A stretch of 56,590 bases of DNA from Dehalococcoidia bacterium (GCA_009693115.1 SHXW01000016.1:1-56590), one strand, 5' to 3'. Positions 1 through 8,215 are shown, numbered from the stretch's first letter. Notes: generated from the sequence alone by a model not told the origin. Numbers and translations: made by a program.

Positions 1-2
1 CC

Positions 3-47
3 ACGCCCACGCCCACGCCCACGCCCACGCCCACGCCCACGCCCACA
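3..47. repeat. Hexanucleotide tandem repeat (CCCACG)n encoding Thr-Pro
   Basis: About seven perfect copies of a six-base unit run from the window edge and encode alternating Thr and Pro in the linker of the surface protein. The copy number is probably prone to slippage. A degenerate relative of the repeat encodes the second linker at about 905-1000. Confidence 0.85.
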
Positions 48-1124
48 GCCACCCCTGGCGGCTCCACTGTTGGCACCCCAGAGGGGGATATCCTGGCAAG
101 TTGTCTGACGTACGGGTCATTAGTGATGCAGTCGGGACAGCAGGTACACTCTGGATCGCATTTGATAGACCAGTATGGGATTGCAGGCCGCACCCTGCCG
201 GGCATCACGTGGACTGTCAGCGCCACGGACGGGACGGTCAGTCCCGCTTCCGGCAGCGGGCAGCCTCGCTACACTTACACCGCCCCTTCCAGCGCGGGCA
301 ACTTCGTTATTACTCTAGTTGTCCAGCAGAATGGCGTAACCAAATGCACCAAGACCACGACTGTAGAGGTGCGGGCTCCGGCTGCCACTGCGGCCGCTAC
401 GCCGACGCCTGTGAACCCTGCGGGCCCAGTACCGACGATCATCGCGAAAGACATCGGCGTTGAATTGAAGGTCATTACCCCCGCAGAGGGCGGCACGCTT
501 GTGTCCACGAAGATTACCGGCGTCAGTGTCGCCTTCCCGCCTGGCGCCGTGAGCGACTATGCAGGCGTCCAGATCAAGGAAGTGTCCCCTTCGGAGGCGC
601 ACCTGGGTAATACCTTCGTGGCCTGGGGCGCAGTGGTAGACATCAAGATCACCGGCAAAGATGGCGTGGCCCTGTCCAGCGCCACGCTTAACAAGCCGGT
701 GAAGGTCTGTCTCCCATGGAGCCAGGCCGGAGCGCTGGGCTTGGCGCGTTTGAACCTTAACCCGGCGATATTCAGGTATGACGTGGAAAAAGGGCAATGG
801 ATAGTTCTGGTCAGCGAAGTTGACAGGGCTAGGGAAGTCATCTGCGCCTACACGTCCCGCTTCTCGTACTTCGTGGTTGGTGAAGAGATCGCTCCGGGTA
901 GCACGGCCACTCCGACCATGACCCCGACGGCCACGCCGACGAGGACGCCGACAGCCACCCCGACAAGGACCCCCACGCCGCAGCCGACGGCCACGGCGGT
1001 GCCGCCTGCGACGGGTGACTACTCAGCGAATTCCGGCGCCCTGGCCGGTGTGGCGCTGTTGGGAGTGGCGCTGATACTTGTGGGCGTAATCGCCATGCGC
1101 AGGACGCGCAGGACAGACTCATAG
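3..1124 (+). CDS. Surface-anchored protein with TP-rich linkers, 3' part only
   Basis: The frame is open from the first bases, so the true start is upstream of the window; an internal GTG at 123 is not needed. It begins with seven Thr-Pro repeats, then a beta-rich segment, then a domain that reads like a ZU5-type fold (short motif AFPPGAV near residue 145 counted from 123, then GDxV-like strands). A second TATPTRTP linker follows. The C-terminus is PPATGD, a hydrophobic segment of about 20 residues and RRTRR, which resembles an LPXTG sorting signal. What is seen: low-complexity linkers and a tripartite tail. Inference: an exported protein held at the cell surface. No sortase gene lies in the window, so the tail may simply be a membrane anchor. 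It ends before a strong terminator at 1153. Confidence 0.75.
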   Translation, partial: TPTPTPTPTPTPTPTATPGGSTVGTPEGDILASCLTYGSLVMQSGQQVHSGSHLIDQYGIAGRTLPGITWTVSATDGTVSPASGSGQPRYTYTAPSSAGNFVITLVVQQNGVTKCTKTTTVEVRAPAATAAATPTPVNPAGPVPTIIAKDIGVELKVITPAEGGTLVSTKITGVSVAFPPGAVSDYAGVQIKEVSPSEAHLGNTFVAWGAVVDIKITGKDGVALSSATLNKPVKVCLPWSQAGALGLARLNLNPAIFRYDVEKGQWIVLVSEVDRAREVICAYTSRFSYFVVGEEIAPGSTATPTMTPTATPTRTPTATPTRTPTPQPTATAVPPATGDYSANSGALAGVALLGVALILVGVIAMRRTRRTDS

Positions 1125-1152
1125 CCCATGCCGGGAACACAGGCTGATGGTG

Positions 1153-1186
1153 AGAGGGGACCCCTGACCGGGTCCCCTCTTGTTTT
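1153..1186 (+). terminator. Intrinsic terminator after the surface protein
   Basis: A perfect 11-bp stem (AGAGGGGACCC at 1153-1163, GGGTCCCCTCT at 1170-1180) with a six-base loop is followed by TGTTTT. It lies 29 bases after the stop codon at 1124. The first ATG of the next gene (1187) is directly at its end, which argues for the later start at 1229. Confidence 0.9.
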
Positions 1187-1228
1187 ATGGCGCCAGGACC
1201 GGGATTGCAGAGGAGGACCCTGACCGGG

Positions 1229-2860
1229 ATGCCAGCAAAGGCCAAATCTACGCGCACAGGGCGCCGTTCTGCGGTGCTGACGTTCGCGGCCCTGTTCGCC
1301 GCGTCTCTCGCGTTGTACGTCTTGACGATGGCGCCGGGCATCACGGCCCGAAACGAGGGCGGCGACGCGGGTGATTTCCTTGTCGCGGCCTTCAAATGGG
1401 GCGTCCCGCACCCGACCGGGTATCCGACGTACATACTTGGTCTGCGGCTCTTCGGCTGGGTCGTCCCCATAGGCGACGAGGCGTACACGGGCAACCTGTT
1501 TTCCGCGGTGGCTGCGGCCCTGGCCGTCCCGTTCGTGTTCCTGGCCGTAAGGGCTGTGCTCGGATACCTGCCCGAGAAAGCAGGAGACCGCAGGGCGGCG
1601 TACCTGCTCGCGCTTGTGTCCGCGACCGCGTTCTCGGTGTCGAGCGTCTTCTGGTCTCAGGCGACGATAACCGAGGTGTATGCGCTGAATGCGCTGTTCG
1701 TGTCGGTGCTGCTCTGGCTGGCAATAGAGATACGGGTCAGGCTGGAACGAGCCGAGAGTGTTGCCGCCTGGATGACAGTGGCAGCCCTGCTGCTGGGCCT
1801 CGGGCTAGGCAACCACGTCACGATAGCCCTCGCTGCGTTCCCGGTGATCGTGTGGGTCTACTGGCCGGCGCTGCGGGCCCGTGACTGGCGCGTGGCGCCG
1901 GTGTTCAGGCCGGCCGCGGCCATGGTTGCGGGGCTATGTGTTTACGCCTACCCGCCCATCGCGTCTGCACGCGAGCCTGTGCTCGAGTGGGGGCAGCCGC
2001 ACACATGGGAGGGGTTCAAATGGATGATCACAGGCGCGATCTACCGGAACTATGCGTTCGGCGTCGAGGGTGGGCGCGTGCTGCAGCGCATCGTCAAGGT
2101 CTTTGACTTCCTGACGGGGCAGTACGGGTACGCCGGGCTGGTCCTCGGGACGGCGGGGCTGAGCGTGATGTGGTCAAGGGCGCGTGGCCTAGCAATTGCC
2201 ACCGCGGCATCGACGCTGGGCGTCACGGTGTATGCCGTGGGCTACAGCCCGGGAGACTCATACGTTTACCTGATCCCCGCCTTCATGATGTTCGCCGTCT
2301 GGATGGGAGTGGGCGCAGCGAGCATGGCCGCTTCGCTGGCCCAGATCGCCAGAGGAACTCGAAGGGTGTGGCTCCATGCCAGGGAGAGGTTCATCCTCCC
2401 AGCAGTGGCCCTTGCGGCCTTCGCGGCCGGTCCTGCGTGGATACTCCCGGCGCACTTTCACAGCCAGGACCTGAGCCAGGACAGGGAAGCCGCCGATTAC
2501 GCGGCAAACGCGCTGGAGACAGCCGGGCAGGGGGGAGTGATATTCGCTGACGGGACGCAACTCTTCAGCCTGTGGTATCAGACCTATATCGCCGCGCCTG
2601 AACTGGACGTGCTGATAGTTTCGACCTCCCTGCTGCGGTTTGACTGGTACTGGGAGGACATACGCCGTCAGGCGCCTGACAGGGTGCCCGAGACGCCGCC
2701 GGTATCGTACCTGGACAGGCTCATCGCCATCGCATCATTCAATGAGGGCGGCGCGGCGGTATTCCTCACGCATGATGACAAGTTCTATTCACCGCGGTTC
2801 ACGCTTGAGGAGGACGGCGGCCTGTTCAGGGCCACCGGGCTTGTGGCCGTTGGCGGCTAG
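1229..2860 (+). CDS. DUF2723 multipass membrane glycosyltransferase-like protein
   Basis: This integral membrane protein of about 543 residues opens with a hydrophobic helix followed by the family hallmark GDAGDF and PHPTGYP near residues 50-65. These residues are typical of DUF2723 / TMEM260-like (GT117) proteins related to protein O-mannosyltransferases. About ten hydrophobic segments fill the first 400 residues, and a soluble C-terminal domain of about 150 residues follows. The ATG at 1229 is preferred over 1187 because GAGGAGG lies 12 bases upstream and 1187 abuts the terminator. It probably transfers sugar from a polyprenyl donor to extracytoplasmic protein or glycan; the acceptor cannot be told from sequence. 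Confidence 0.8.
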   Translation: MPAKAKSTRTGRRSAVLTFAALFAASLALYVLTMAPGITARNEGGDAGDFLVAAFKWGVPHPTGYPTYILGLRLFGWVVPIGDEAYTGNLFSAVAAALAVPFVFLAVRAVLGYLPEKAGDRRAAYLLALVSATAFSVSSVFWSQATITEVYALNALFVSVLLWLAIEIRVRLERAESVAAWMTVAALLLGLGLGNHVTIALAAFPVIVWVYWPALRARDWRVAPVFRPAAAMVAGLCVYAYPPIASAREPVLEWGQPHTWEGFKWMITGAIYRNYAFGVEGGRVLQRIVKVFDFLTGQYGYAGLVLGTAGLSVMWSRARGLAIATAASTLGVTVYAVGYSPGDSYVYLIPAFMMFAVWMGVGAASMAASLAQIARGTRRVWLHARERFILPAVALAAFAAGPAWILPAHFHSQDLSQDREAADYAANALETAGQGGVIFADGTQLFSLWYQTYIAAPELDVLIVSTSLLRFDWYWEDIRRQAPDRVPETPPVSYLDRLIAIASFNEGGAAVFLTHDDKFYSPRFTLEEDGGLFRATGLVAVGG

Positions 2861-2908
2861 CGGTATCGGGGGTTCAGTGTCTCTGTGGGATTTCAAAAGG
2901 GGCATCCC

Positions 2909-3688
2909 TTGCTTTCACCGGACTCCTCGCCAGGCGCACGCAGACTGGAAGTCATTGGCGTGCCCGGCATCCCTGAAGTCAAGGCAGGCGACCGCCTGGC
3001 TGAGATGATCGCCGGGGCAGCGAAGGCGGCCCGGACGCCGTTGCGGCCGGGCGACATAACCGTCGTCGCGCAGAAGATCGTCTCTAAGTCCGAGGGGAGG
3101 ACGGTGAGGTTGGAAGGCGTCCGGCCGGGCGCTGAGGCGTGCAGGGTGGCGGCGGAGGCGGGCCGTGACCCCAGGCTCGTGGAGGTGGTGCTCGGGCAAT
3201 CAAAGCGGATCATCCGCGTTGGCAGGGGAGTCTTGATCGTCGAGACGCATGACGGGCTGATCTGCGCGAACGCGGGCGTCGATTCGTCGAACGTGCCCGG
3301 CACAGATGTCGTCGCTCTCCTGCCTGAAGACTGCGACGCATCAGCGCGCAAGATCAGGGACGGGTTGTCGCAGGCCGCAGGCGGGCCGGTGGCCGTGATA
3401 ATCAGCGACTCCTTTGGGAGGCCGTGGCGGGAGGGCAGCGTCAACGTGGCGATTGGCGTTGCAGGCATGAAGCCGCTTCGCGACCAGCGCGGCGAGGAGG
3501 ATGGCTATGGCCACATACTGCGCGTTACGGTGGTGTCGGTCGCGGACGAGATCGCATCTGCCGCGCAGCTGGTCATGGGCGAGGTGCATGGCACGCCAGC
3601 CGCGATCGTGCGCGGGGTGGAGTGGGAAGAGTCGGAAGAGGGCGCAGGCGCGCTGATCAGGGTGGCGAGCCGGGACCTGTTCCGTTGA
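2909..3688 (+). CDS. cofE: Coenzyme F420-0:L-glutamate ligase CofE
   Basis: CofE adds gamma-linked glutamates to F420-0 with GTP, a late cytoplasmic step of F420 synthesis. The protein matches the family along its length: VIGVPGIPEVKAGD near the N-terminus, VVAQKIVSKSEG, IVETHDGLICANAGVDSSN and ISDSFGRPWR. It lacks the extra nitroreductase-like domain of actinobacterial FbiB, so it is the single-domain form of about 250 residues. The reading frame extends to a GTG at 2885, but a TTG at 2909 with AAAAGGGG six bases upstream is the better-placed start. It lies 48 bases after the DUF2723 gene and may be co-transcribed. No other F420 gene is present here. Confidence 0.93.
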   Translation: MLSPDSSPGARRLEVIGVPGIPEVKAGDRLAEMIAGAAKAARTPLRPGDITVVAQKIVSKSEGRTVRLEGVRPGAEACRVAAEAGRDPRLVEVVLGQSKRIIRVGRGVLIVETHDGLICANAGVDSSNVPGTDVVALLPEDCDASARKIRDGLSQAAGGPVAVIISDSFGRPWREGSVNVAIGVAGMKPLRDQRGEEDGYGHILRVTVVSVADEIASAAQLVMGEVHGTPAAIVRGVEWEESEEGAGALIRVASRDLFR

Positions 3689-3834
3689 CTCGATGCCGTG
3701 CCGGAGCATGGGAGAGTGGAGAGCGTGATCGGTGAGAAGGCCCGAATGCGTCAACGCCGCGTAATACTCTCACTTTGCGGCTCTCTTTCGCGCACGTCCC
3801 GTCCCGCTGGCAGTGGGGGAGGGGCCAAAGCCGG

Positions 3835-4488
3835 TTACTTCTTCGGGGGAACGGCGCTGGCGCCGGGCTTCGGCGGGGTCTTGGCGCCGTACCACGACGA
3901 GTATTCGTACGAGTTGCGGAATTCGCGGCTCTCACCGCACAACCGGCATTTGCCCGCGCTCACGGCTCCGTTTGGCGGCTCTATGAGCCAGTGATGTGAG
4001 CAACCCGTCTTTTCGGCCACGGCCACGGGCTTCACCTGCTTGCCGTCAGACGTGCGGGATGCTCCCGGGTATCTTCCGGCCAGACGGGGAGGCACAGGGC
4101 GTCCAGCCAAACGCTTGGCGGGCGCACGCAGATCCGTAGAGTTGCCGACCGGGTGCTTTCCGTTGGCTGTTCGCGGCGCAGGGGCGGTTGCGGCGGAAGG
4201 AGTCGGCTCCACGATGGCAGCGACAGTCCTGGGCGCAGGTGTTTTCACAATGACGCGTGCCGGGGCGGCCCGGGACGCAGCGGGGCGACGCGGTGCAGCG
4301 ACCGCTGCCACGGGCGTTGGGGCTGGTGTGTGTTTTGCAGAAGGCTTCCTGGCCGGTGCAGGAGGAGGAGTGACCAGTGGCCGGGCGGCAGCCCTGGCGC
4401 TGGTGGTCCGGGCGGCAGCCTTGGCGCTGGTGGTCCGGGCGGCTGGAGGGCGAGGCGCTGTCTTTTTAGGACGAGCAGTGGTCTTCAT
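3835..4488 (-). CDS. Basic Ala/Pro-rich protein with C-terminal zinc ribbon
   Basis: The protein has about 217 residues. The N-terminal two thirds are low complexity (Lys, Arg, Ala, Pro, Thr), resembling histone H1-like tails. The last 60 residues are compact, with CSHHW then CRLCG 20 residues later, and an aromatic EYSSWY stretch. The Cys-His-Cys-Cys set suggests one bound zinc. From memory, similar CxHHW...CxxCG domains recur in Chloroflexota proteins of unknown function. The ATG at 4488 is used; an ATG six codons upstream is possible. It is divergent from the SufR-like gene with 317 bases between starts. A nucleic-acid-binding role is inference from charge only. Confidence 0.7.
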   Translation of the reverse strand: MKTTARPKKTAPRPPAARTTSAKAAARTTSARAAARPLVTPPPAPARKPSAKHTPAPTPVAAVAAPRRPAASRAAPARVIVKTPAPRTVAAIVEPTPSAATAPAPRTANGKHPVGNSTDLRAPAKRLAGRPVPPRLAGRYPGASRTSDGKQVKPVAVAEKTGCSHHWLIEPPNGAVSAGKCRLCGESREFRNSYEYSSWYGAKTPPKPGASAVPPKK

Positions 4489-4586
4489 GCGTGCGCCGCC
4501 TCTCATGGACTGGGTGTGGTGACCCTGAAGGCCCCTGAAGGCCGACGAATCATTCTACACTGTTTGCCGGAATTGAGGTAGTTATC

Positions 4587-4600
4587 ACGCTAAAAAGCGT
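4587..4600. promoter_or_regulatory. Palindrome upstream of the SufR-like promoter, candidate operator
   Basis: ACGCT-AAAA-AGCGT lies in an AT-rich patch 22 bases upstream of the -35 box at 4622 in the divergent intergenic region. It could be an operator for the downstream regulator or a small hairpin. Only the dyad symmetry supports this. Confidence 0.3.
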
Positions 4601-4621
4601 TTAATAGGAAATAATGCGTCG

Positions 4622-4651
4622 TTGACACTATCTCTGCGGCGCACCTATAGT
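4622..4651 (+). promoter_or_regulatory. Sigma-70-type promoter for the SufR-like regulator
   Basis: TTGACA at 4622-4627, an 18-base spacer and TATAGT at 4646-4651. The predicted start near 4658 gives a 5' untranslated region of about 150 bases before the ATG at 4806. Apart from this promoter and the palindrome, nothing else was recognised in 4489-4805. Confidence 0.65.
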
Positions 4652-4805
4652 GGCGCGATCTCTTCTTGAGATTCTGGCGGGACGGTTTCGATGTGGCCAT
4701 TCCGGCCGACCGGCCCTTCGTCCGCGCCAATTCCCCTGAACCATGCTCGGGTGGACGTACGCGATGCATGTGTGGGTCATGGGTTGCAAAGAAACGGGAG
4801 TTGAC

Positions 4806-5459
4806 ATGGAAGGGTCCAGGGAACGGATAGTCCGCATCATCCAGCAGGCAGGCGCAGCCAATGTGGATAAGCTATCGCGCCAGTTGGGCCTGGCCCCGGC
4901 GACGGTCCGGCGCCATCTGGACATACTCCAGCGTGATGGCCTTGTCACATATTCCGAGGTCCGCAAGAAGACTGGCCGGCCCGAATACTCCTTTTCTTTG
5001 ACGGAGCGCGGGCACGAAGTGATGCCCAGGAGCTATGACGCGCTGCTCGCAGAACTCCTGCAGGAGATCGGATCCAGGCGCGCAGGGGACATGAACGGCA
5101 AGAGCGGCCCGCAGGTCCTGAAGGAGACCTTCGAGTCGCTCGGACGGAGGGCGGGCGCCGAGTACATGGCCAGGGCCGGGAATGACCCGGTTGGCGCCGC
5201 AGTGGCCGCCTTGAGAGACCGGGACTTCGCGCCCGAGGTCGCCCAGACTTCTCTGGGCCTGCGCGTACGGCTCACCAACTGCCCGTTCAGGTCTGTTGCG
5301 AGGCTTGACAAGTCTGTATGCACGTTTGACCAGACTTTGATCACAAGGCTGCTTGGAACACCTGTGCAGCGCGAGTCCTGCATCGCCGATGGGGCGTCCT
5401 GTTGCGAATACGTGACGGCGGACTTCGCGAAGTCCGCCGCAGGGCCGGGGCGCGGATAA
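4806..5459 (+). CDS. SufR-like winged-helix regulator with Cys-rich C-terminus
   Basis: This 217-residue regulator has an N-terminal winged helix: AGAANVDKLSRQLGLAPATVRRHL is a helix-turn-helix, and the wing carries the KKTGRPEYSF signature seen in SufR proteins. The C-terminal half holds four cysteines spaced C-X12-C-X26-CC; counting to the last cysteine gives C-X12-C-X27-C, which from memory matches the cluster-binding pattern of mycobacterial SufR. The expected role is Fe-S-sensing control of cluster assembly genes. No suf genes are next to it. ATG 4806 is preceded by CGGGAG five bases away, and an upstream frame to 4743 has no such site. The gene ends before the palindrome at 5583. Confidence 0.8.
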   Translation: MEGSRERIVRIIQQAGAANVDKLSRQLGLAPATVRRHLDILQRDGLVTYSEVRKKTGRPEYSFSLTERGHEVMPRSYDALLAELLQEIGSRRAGDMNGKSGPQVLKETFESLGRRAGAEYMARAGNDPVGAAVAALRDRDFAPEVAQTSLGLRVRLTNCPFRSVARLDKSVCTFDQTLITRLLGTPVQRESCIADGASCCEYVTADFAKSAAGPGRG

Positions 5460-5582
5460 GAGACCGTTTCAGAAACCCCTCTACCGGCGAGAGAGACCAC
5501 CGCAATTGGTGAGATGGCCTCTGAGAGGTGTTGTCCGGCGCGTTGTGAACGAAGCAACCCGGTCGGTGATCTTGAACTACGA

Positions 5583-5612
5583 AAAGGGGCCACGGCATGC
5601 CGTGGCCCCTTT
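5583..5612. terminator. Bidirectional palindromic terminator
   Basis: A perfect 30-base palindrome (15-bp arms, AAAGGGGCCACGGCA and its complement) is flanked by A-runs on the left and T on the right. It sits between the convergent SufR-like gene (ends 5459) and the secreted repeat protein (ends 5638) and can serve both strands. Confidence 0.85.
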
Positions 5613-5637
5613 CAAGAGGATGTCTGTTCAGGTTTGC

Positions 5638-6357
5638 TCAGCCGTTCGTGCCGCCCTTGAGTACTGACGGGTGAGGGACCGGGGCATCTTTGCCGCCGTG
5701 GGGCAGGAACCGGAAGTTTGCTGCGCCGCCATCACGCAACCCGTGACCCCGGCCGCGGCCGGGCACAAACCCGGGACGCTGGCCGGGCTTCACCTGTGGA
5801 GCGAGCGAGTCAAGAGACGCCGGACGGGCATTGAGCCACGCCTTGATCTCGTCGGCCTGCGCCTGCGTCAGTTTGCCCGCCGTGACAAGCTTCGCCAGGG
5901 CGGCGTCGAGTTTCGCTGGGTCCGCCCTGGGGCCAGAGCCGAGGACCGGGCCACCCGGCGGCTTGTTGCCGAACTCGGGCATGCCCTTGCCGTGACCGCC
6001 GCGTCCGTGCGGGCCGCCCTTGAAGCCGGCACCGGGCAGGATGCTGTTTGCGGATGCAGGACGGGCGTTGAGCCAGGCCTTGAATTCATCAGCCTGCGCC
6101 TGGGTCAGTTTGCCGCTGGTGACAAGCCTGGCAAGCCGTGAATCAAGCTCGCCAGCCTTGACTTCCGTATTTGCGCTCTTGAGGGCTTCGTCAAGCCTGG
6201 ACCGCTCGATGCCCAGCTTCTGGGCCAGGCTGTCCAGAAATGTGTCTCGCGGCGAGCCTTTGCTGGTTGTACCGCCGGCCTGCGCGAACGCCGCTCCGGT
6301 CAGGGCTCCTGCCAGCAATGCGCCGATTACGAGCCCGAGTAGAAGTTTCTTTCTCAT
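5638..6357 (-). CDS. Secreted protein with duplicated KLTQAQADE repeat
   Basis: The product of about 239 residues opens with a clear signal peptide (MRKKLLLGL, hydrophobic core, AFAQA cleavage site). The mature part has two copies of a 25-residue unit, LVTxGKLTQAQADExKAWLNARPAS, separated by a Gly/His/Pro-rich spacer. The repeat resembles short helical-hairpin units common in exported proteins of Firmicutes and Chloroflexota. The ATG at 6357 has GGGAGG six bases upstream; an in-frame ATG at 6420 would spoil the signal peptide. Location is extracytoplasmic. Function is unknown; the His/Gly-rich spacer could bind metal, which is inference. Confidence 0.75.
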   Translation of the reverse strand: MRKKLLLGLVIGALLAGALTGAAFAQAGGTTSKGSPRDTFLDSLAQKLGIERSRLDEALKSANTEVKAGELDSRLARLVTSGKLTQAQADEFKAWLNARPASANSILPGAGFKGGPHGRGGHGKGMPEFGNKPPGGPVLGSGPRADPAKLDAALAKLVTAGKLTQAQADEIKAWLNARPASLDSLAPQVKPGQRPGFVPGRGRGHGLRDGGAANFRFLPHGGKDAPVPHPSVLKGGTNG

Positions 6358-6420
6358 TCCGTGCCTCCCGAAGGCATGTCCCTGTACGGAGCAATTCTGT
6401 TGCACATATCTGTTGTACAC

Positions 6421-6698
6421 AAAGAATTTGTGGATTTCTTTCAGTAACTGTCAGGTAACGCTTTGCACACAATTGATATCAGATTGAACCTGGAGAAAAC
6501 GGAACGTCCCCCTGACATTGGGGATTCTCTCATCCCGAGTCCAGGCGCATCAGGGCCGAACGCGCTCCGCGCTGTCATTACCAGCCATGGCGAAGAATGT
6601 CTTCCCGTTTTTCCGGGGGCTACCCCTCACCTTCGTCTGTTCCGGCTGCCGGAGAGGATGGGCGGCACCGGACCTTGATCTCGCTGGAGGAGCGCGCG
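6421..6698. other. Intergenic region without recognisable gene
   Basis: Between the secreted protein and the B12 promoter there is no supported ORF. The first 70 bases are AT-rich and contain inverted TGTTGCACA / TGTTGTACA-like motifs that may belong to the promoter of the minus-strand gene. Nothing else was identified. Confidence 0.5.
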
Positions 6699-6727
6699 TT
6701 GACACCATGGCGAACGGGAATTAGCAT
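6699..6727 (+). promoter_or_regulatory. Sigma-70-type promoter of the btu operon
   Basis: TTGACA at 6699-6704, a 17-base spacer and TAGCAT at 6722-6727. The predicted start near 6734 puts the transcript 5' end about 30 bases before the P1 stem of the cobalamin riboswitch. Confidence 0.75.
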
Positions 6728-6763
6728 CTGATCCTGCGTCTGGGAAGGACGCGGAAACAAGAT

Positions 6764-6948
6764 CTCCCGGTGTCGGCTGACGGCCCGAAAAGGCTCAGGC
6801 CGCTGAAACGGGAAAGCGGTGTGATTCCGCTGCGGTGGCGCCACTGTGACCGGCGAGCTGCCCGCACCAAAGCCACTGTTTCGGCACGACCGGGACGGGA
6901 AGGCGCGGGGACAGCTTTGACCCGGGAGCCAGGAGACCTGCCGGGAGA
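6764..6948 (+). ncRNA. Cobalamin riboswitch upstream of btuC
   Basis: The segment shows the conserved elements in order: a GGTGTGATTCC-type core near 6818, GCCACTGT at about 6842, a second GCCACTG near 6873, and the B12 box GCCAGGAGACCTGCC at 6929-6943. P1 closes with CTCCCGG (6764-6770) against CCGGGAG (6942-6948). It is followed by an expression platform that ends in an intrinsic terminator at 7060. Binding of adenosyl- or methylcobalamin is expected to reduce expression of the uptake genes downstream. Confidence 0.95.
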
Positions 6949-7059
6949 AGTTGCATGACCGCTCCCCGCTTCAGGGAGCCCTCAGCGATCACCCGTCGGC
7001 TGTGTTGTCCCGGCCCCTGTGACAGGGCGAGGCGACTGCTGCACTCACTGATCATCTGG

Positions 7060-7092
7060 AGGCCCCTGACGGCGAGAGTCAGGGGCCTTTTT
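7060..7092 (+). terminator. Riboswitch expression-platform terminator overlapping the btuC ribosome binding site
   Basis: AGGCCCCTGAC (7060-7070) pairs with GTCAGGGGCCT (7078-7088) and is followed by a five-T run. The right arm contains AGGGG (7081-7085), which lies eight bases before the GTG at 7094. The same stem can therefore terminate transcription and hide the ribosome binding site. A second copy of the left arm, GGCCCCTG at 7012-7019, could compete for the right arm. Confidence 0.9.
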
Positions 7093-7093
7093 C

Positions 7094-8215
7094 GTGTTGC
7101 GCTTTTCAGCACGGGGCCGGGCGGATAACCGCCTGTCTCCGGTATTCAGGGCCATCCGCCGGTCGAAGGCAGGGTTTGCCTCGCCTGTCGTGCGGAAGCT
7201 CGTGGCCGGCACTGCCGTCCTGGTGGCAGGCATCTGCGCGCTAGCCGTCATGGCGGCCGCTGTAGGCCCGTACAACATCCCGTTCAGCCACACTCTGGCG
7301 GGGCTGCTCGGCGCGCTCGGCATGGGGCAGGGAGCGACGGCACGGTCGGAGCAGGCGATCATCGAGACGATCCGGCTTCCGCGCATCGTGCTGGCGCTCG
7401 GCGTCGGTGCTGCGCTAGCCACTGCGGGGGCGTCCATGCAGGGGCTGTTCCGCAACCCGATGGCCGACCCCGGCATCATCGGCGTGTCCGCGGGCGGAGC
7501 GCTGGGCGCTGTTCTGGCGATAGCGACGGGGGCCGCCGCGGCGATGTCCCTGGCGCTGCCGGGGATGGCATTTGCCGGTGCGGCGGGTGCGCTCCTGCTG
7601 GTTTATCTGATCGCTGCTGCGGGTGGTCGTTTTTCAATTGCCGCGCTGCTGCTTTCCGGCGTGGCGGTCAGCGCCTTTCTGGGTGCAATAGTCTCCGCCA
7701 TAGTCATCTTCACGAACAGCCAGCAGGCGCAGCGGGAGATGGTGTTCTGGCTGGCTGGCGGGCTGGACTCGACGGGATGGGAGGATGTGCGCATAGCGCT
7801 ACCGCTTATCGGAGCGGGCGTCGTGGTGATGATCGTCTTTGCGCGCGACCTGAACCTGTTGCTCGTTAGCGAGGAAGACGCCCGCGCCCTCGGTGTGCGG
7901 GTGGGACTGGTGCGGAACGTGCTTCTGGTATGCGCCGCGCTGGTCACGGGCACAGCGGTGGCATTCTCGGGCACGATCGCCTTCGTGGGGCTTGTGGTGC
8001 CTCATGCGCTGAGGCTGGTTGTCGGGGCGGACAACCGGGTGCTGCTGCCCCTGAGCGCGCTTGGCGGAGCGCTGTTTCTGCTGGCGGCGGACACGGTGGC
8101 GCGGACGGCGGCATCGCCAGCGGAGGTGCGCGTGGGGATCATCACCGCGCTTGCAGGTGCGCCGCTATTCGCGCTGTTGCTGATAAGGCACAAGGCAAGG
8201 GCGGGAGCGCTTTGA
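7094..8215 (+). CDS. btuC: Corrinoid ABC transporter permease BtuC (FecCD family)
   Basis: A 373-residue multipass permease of the FecCD family moves vitamin B12 or corrinoids through the inner membrane with BtuD. Family motifs are RLPRIVLALGVGAALATAG, MQGLFRNPMADP, IGVSAGG and the C-terminal GLVVPHALR with G-DxR/N. About ten helices are visible. The cobalamin riboswitch directly upstream, and btuF and btuD downstream, support corrinoids rather than ferric siderophore as substrate. The GTG start at 7094 has AGGGG at 7081-7085, inside the terminator stem. The N-terminal 35 residues are poorly conserved, so a later start is possible. Confidence 0.92.
   Translation: MLRFSARGRADNRLSPVFRAIRRSKAGFASPVVRKLVAGTAVLVAGICALAVMAAAVGPYNIPFSHTLAGLLGALGMGQGATARSEQAIIETIRLPRIVLALGVGAALATAGASMQGLFRNPMADPGIIGVSAGGALGAVLAIATGAAAAMSLALPGMAFAGAAGALLLVYLIAAAGGRFSIAALLLSGVAVSAFLGAIVSAIVIFTNSQQAQREMVFWLAGGLDSTGWEDVRIALPLIGAGVVVMIVFARDLNLLLVSEEDARALGVRVGLVRNVLLVCAALVTGTAVAFSGTIAFVGLVVPHALRLVVGADNRVLLPLSALGGALFLLAADTVARTAASPAEVRVGIITALAGAPLFALLLIRHKARAGAL

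Noticed and set aside
123-1124. Treating GTG 123 as the start of the first gene
   Set aside because: The frame is open to the window edge and encodes a Thr-Pro linker continuous with the protein.
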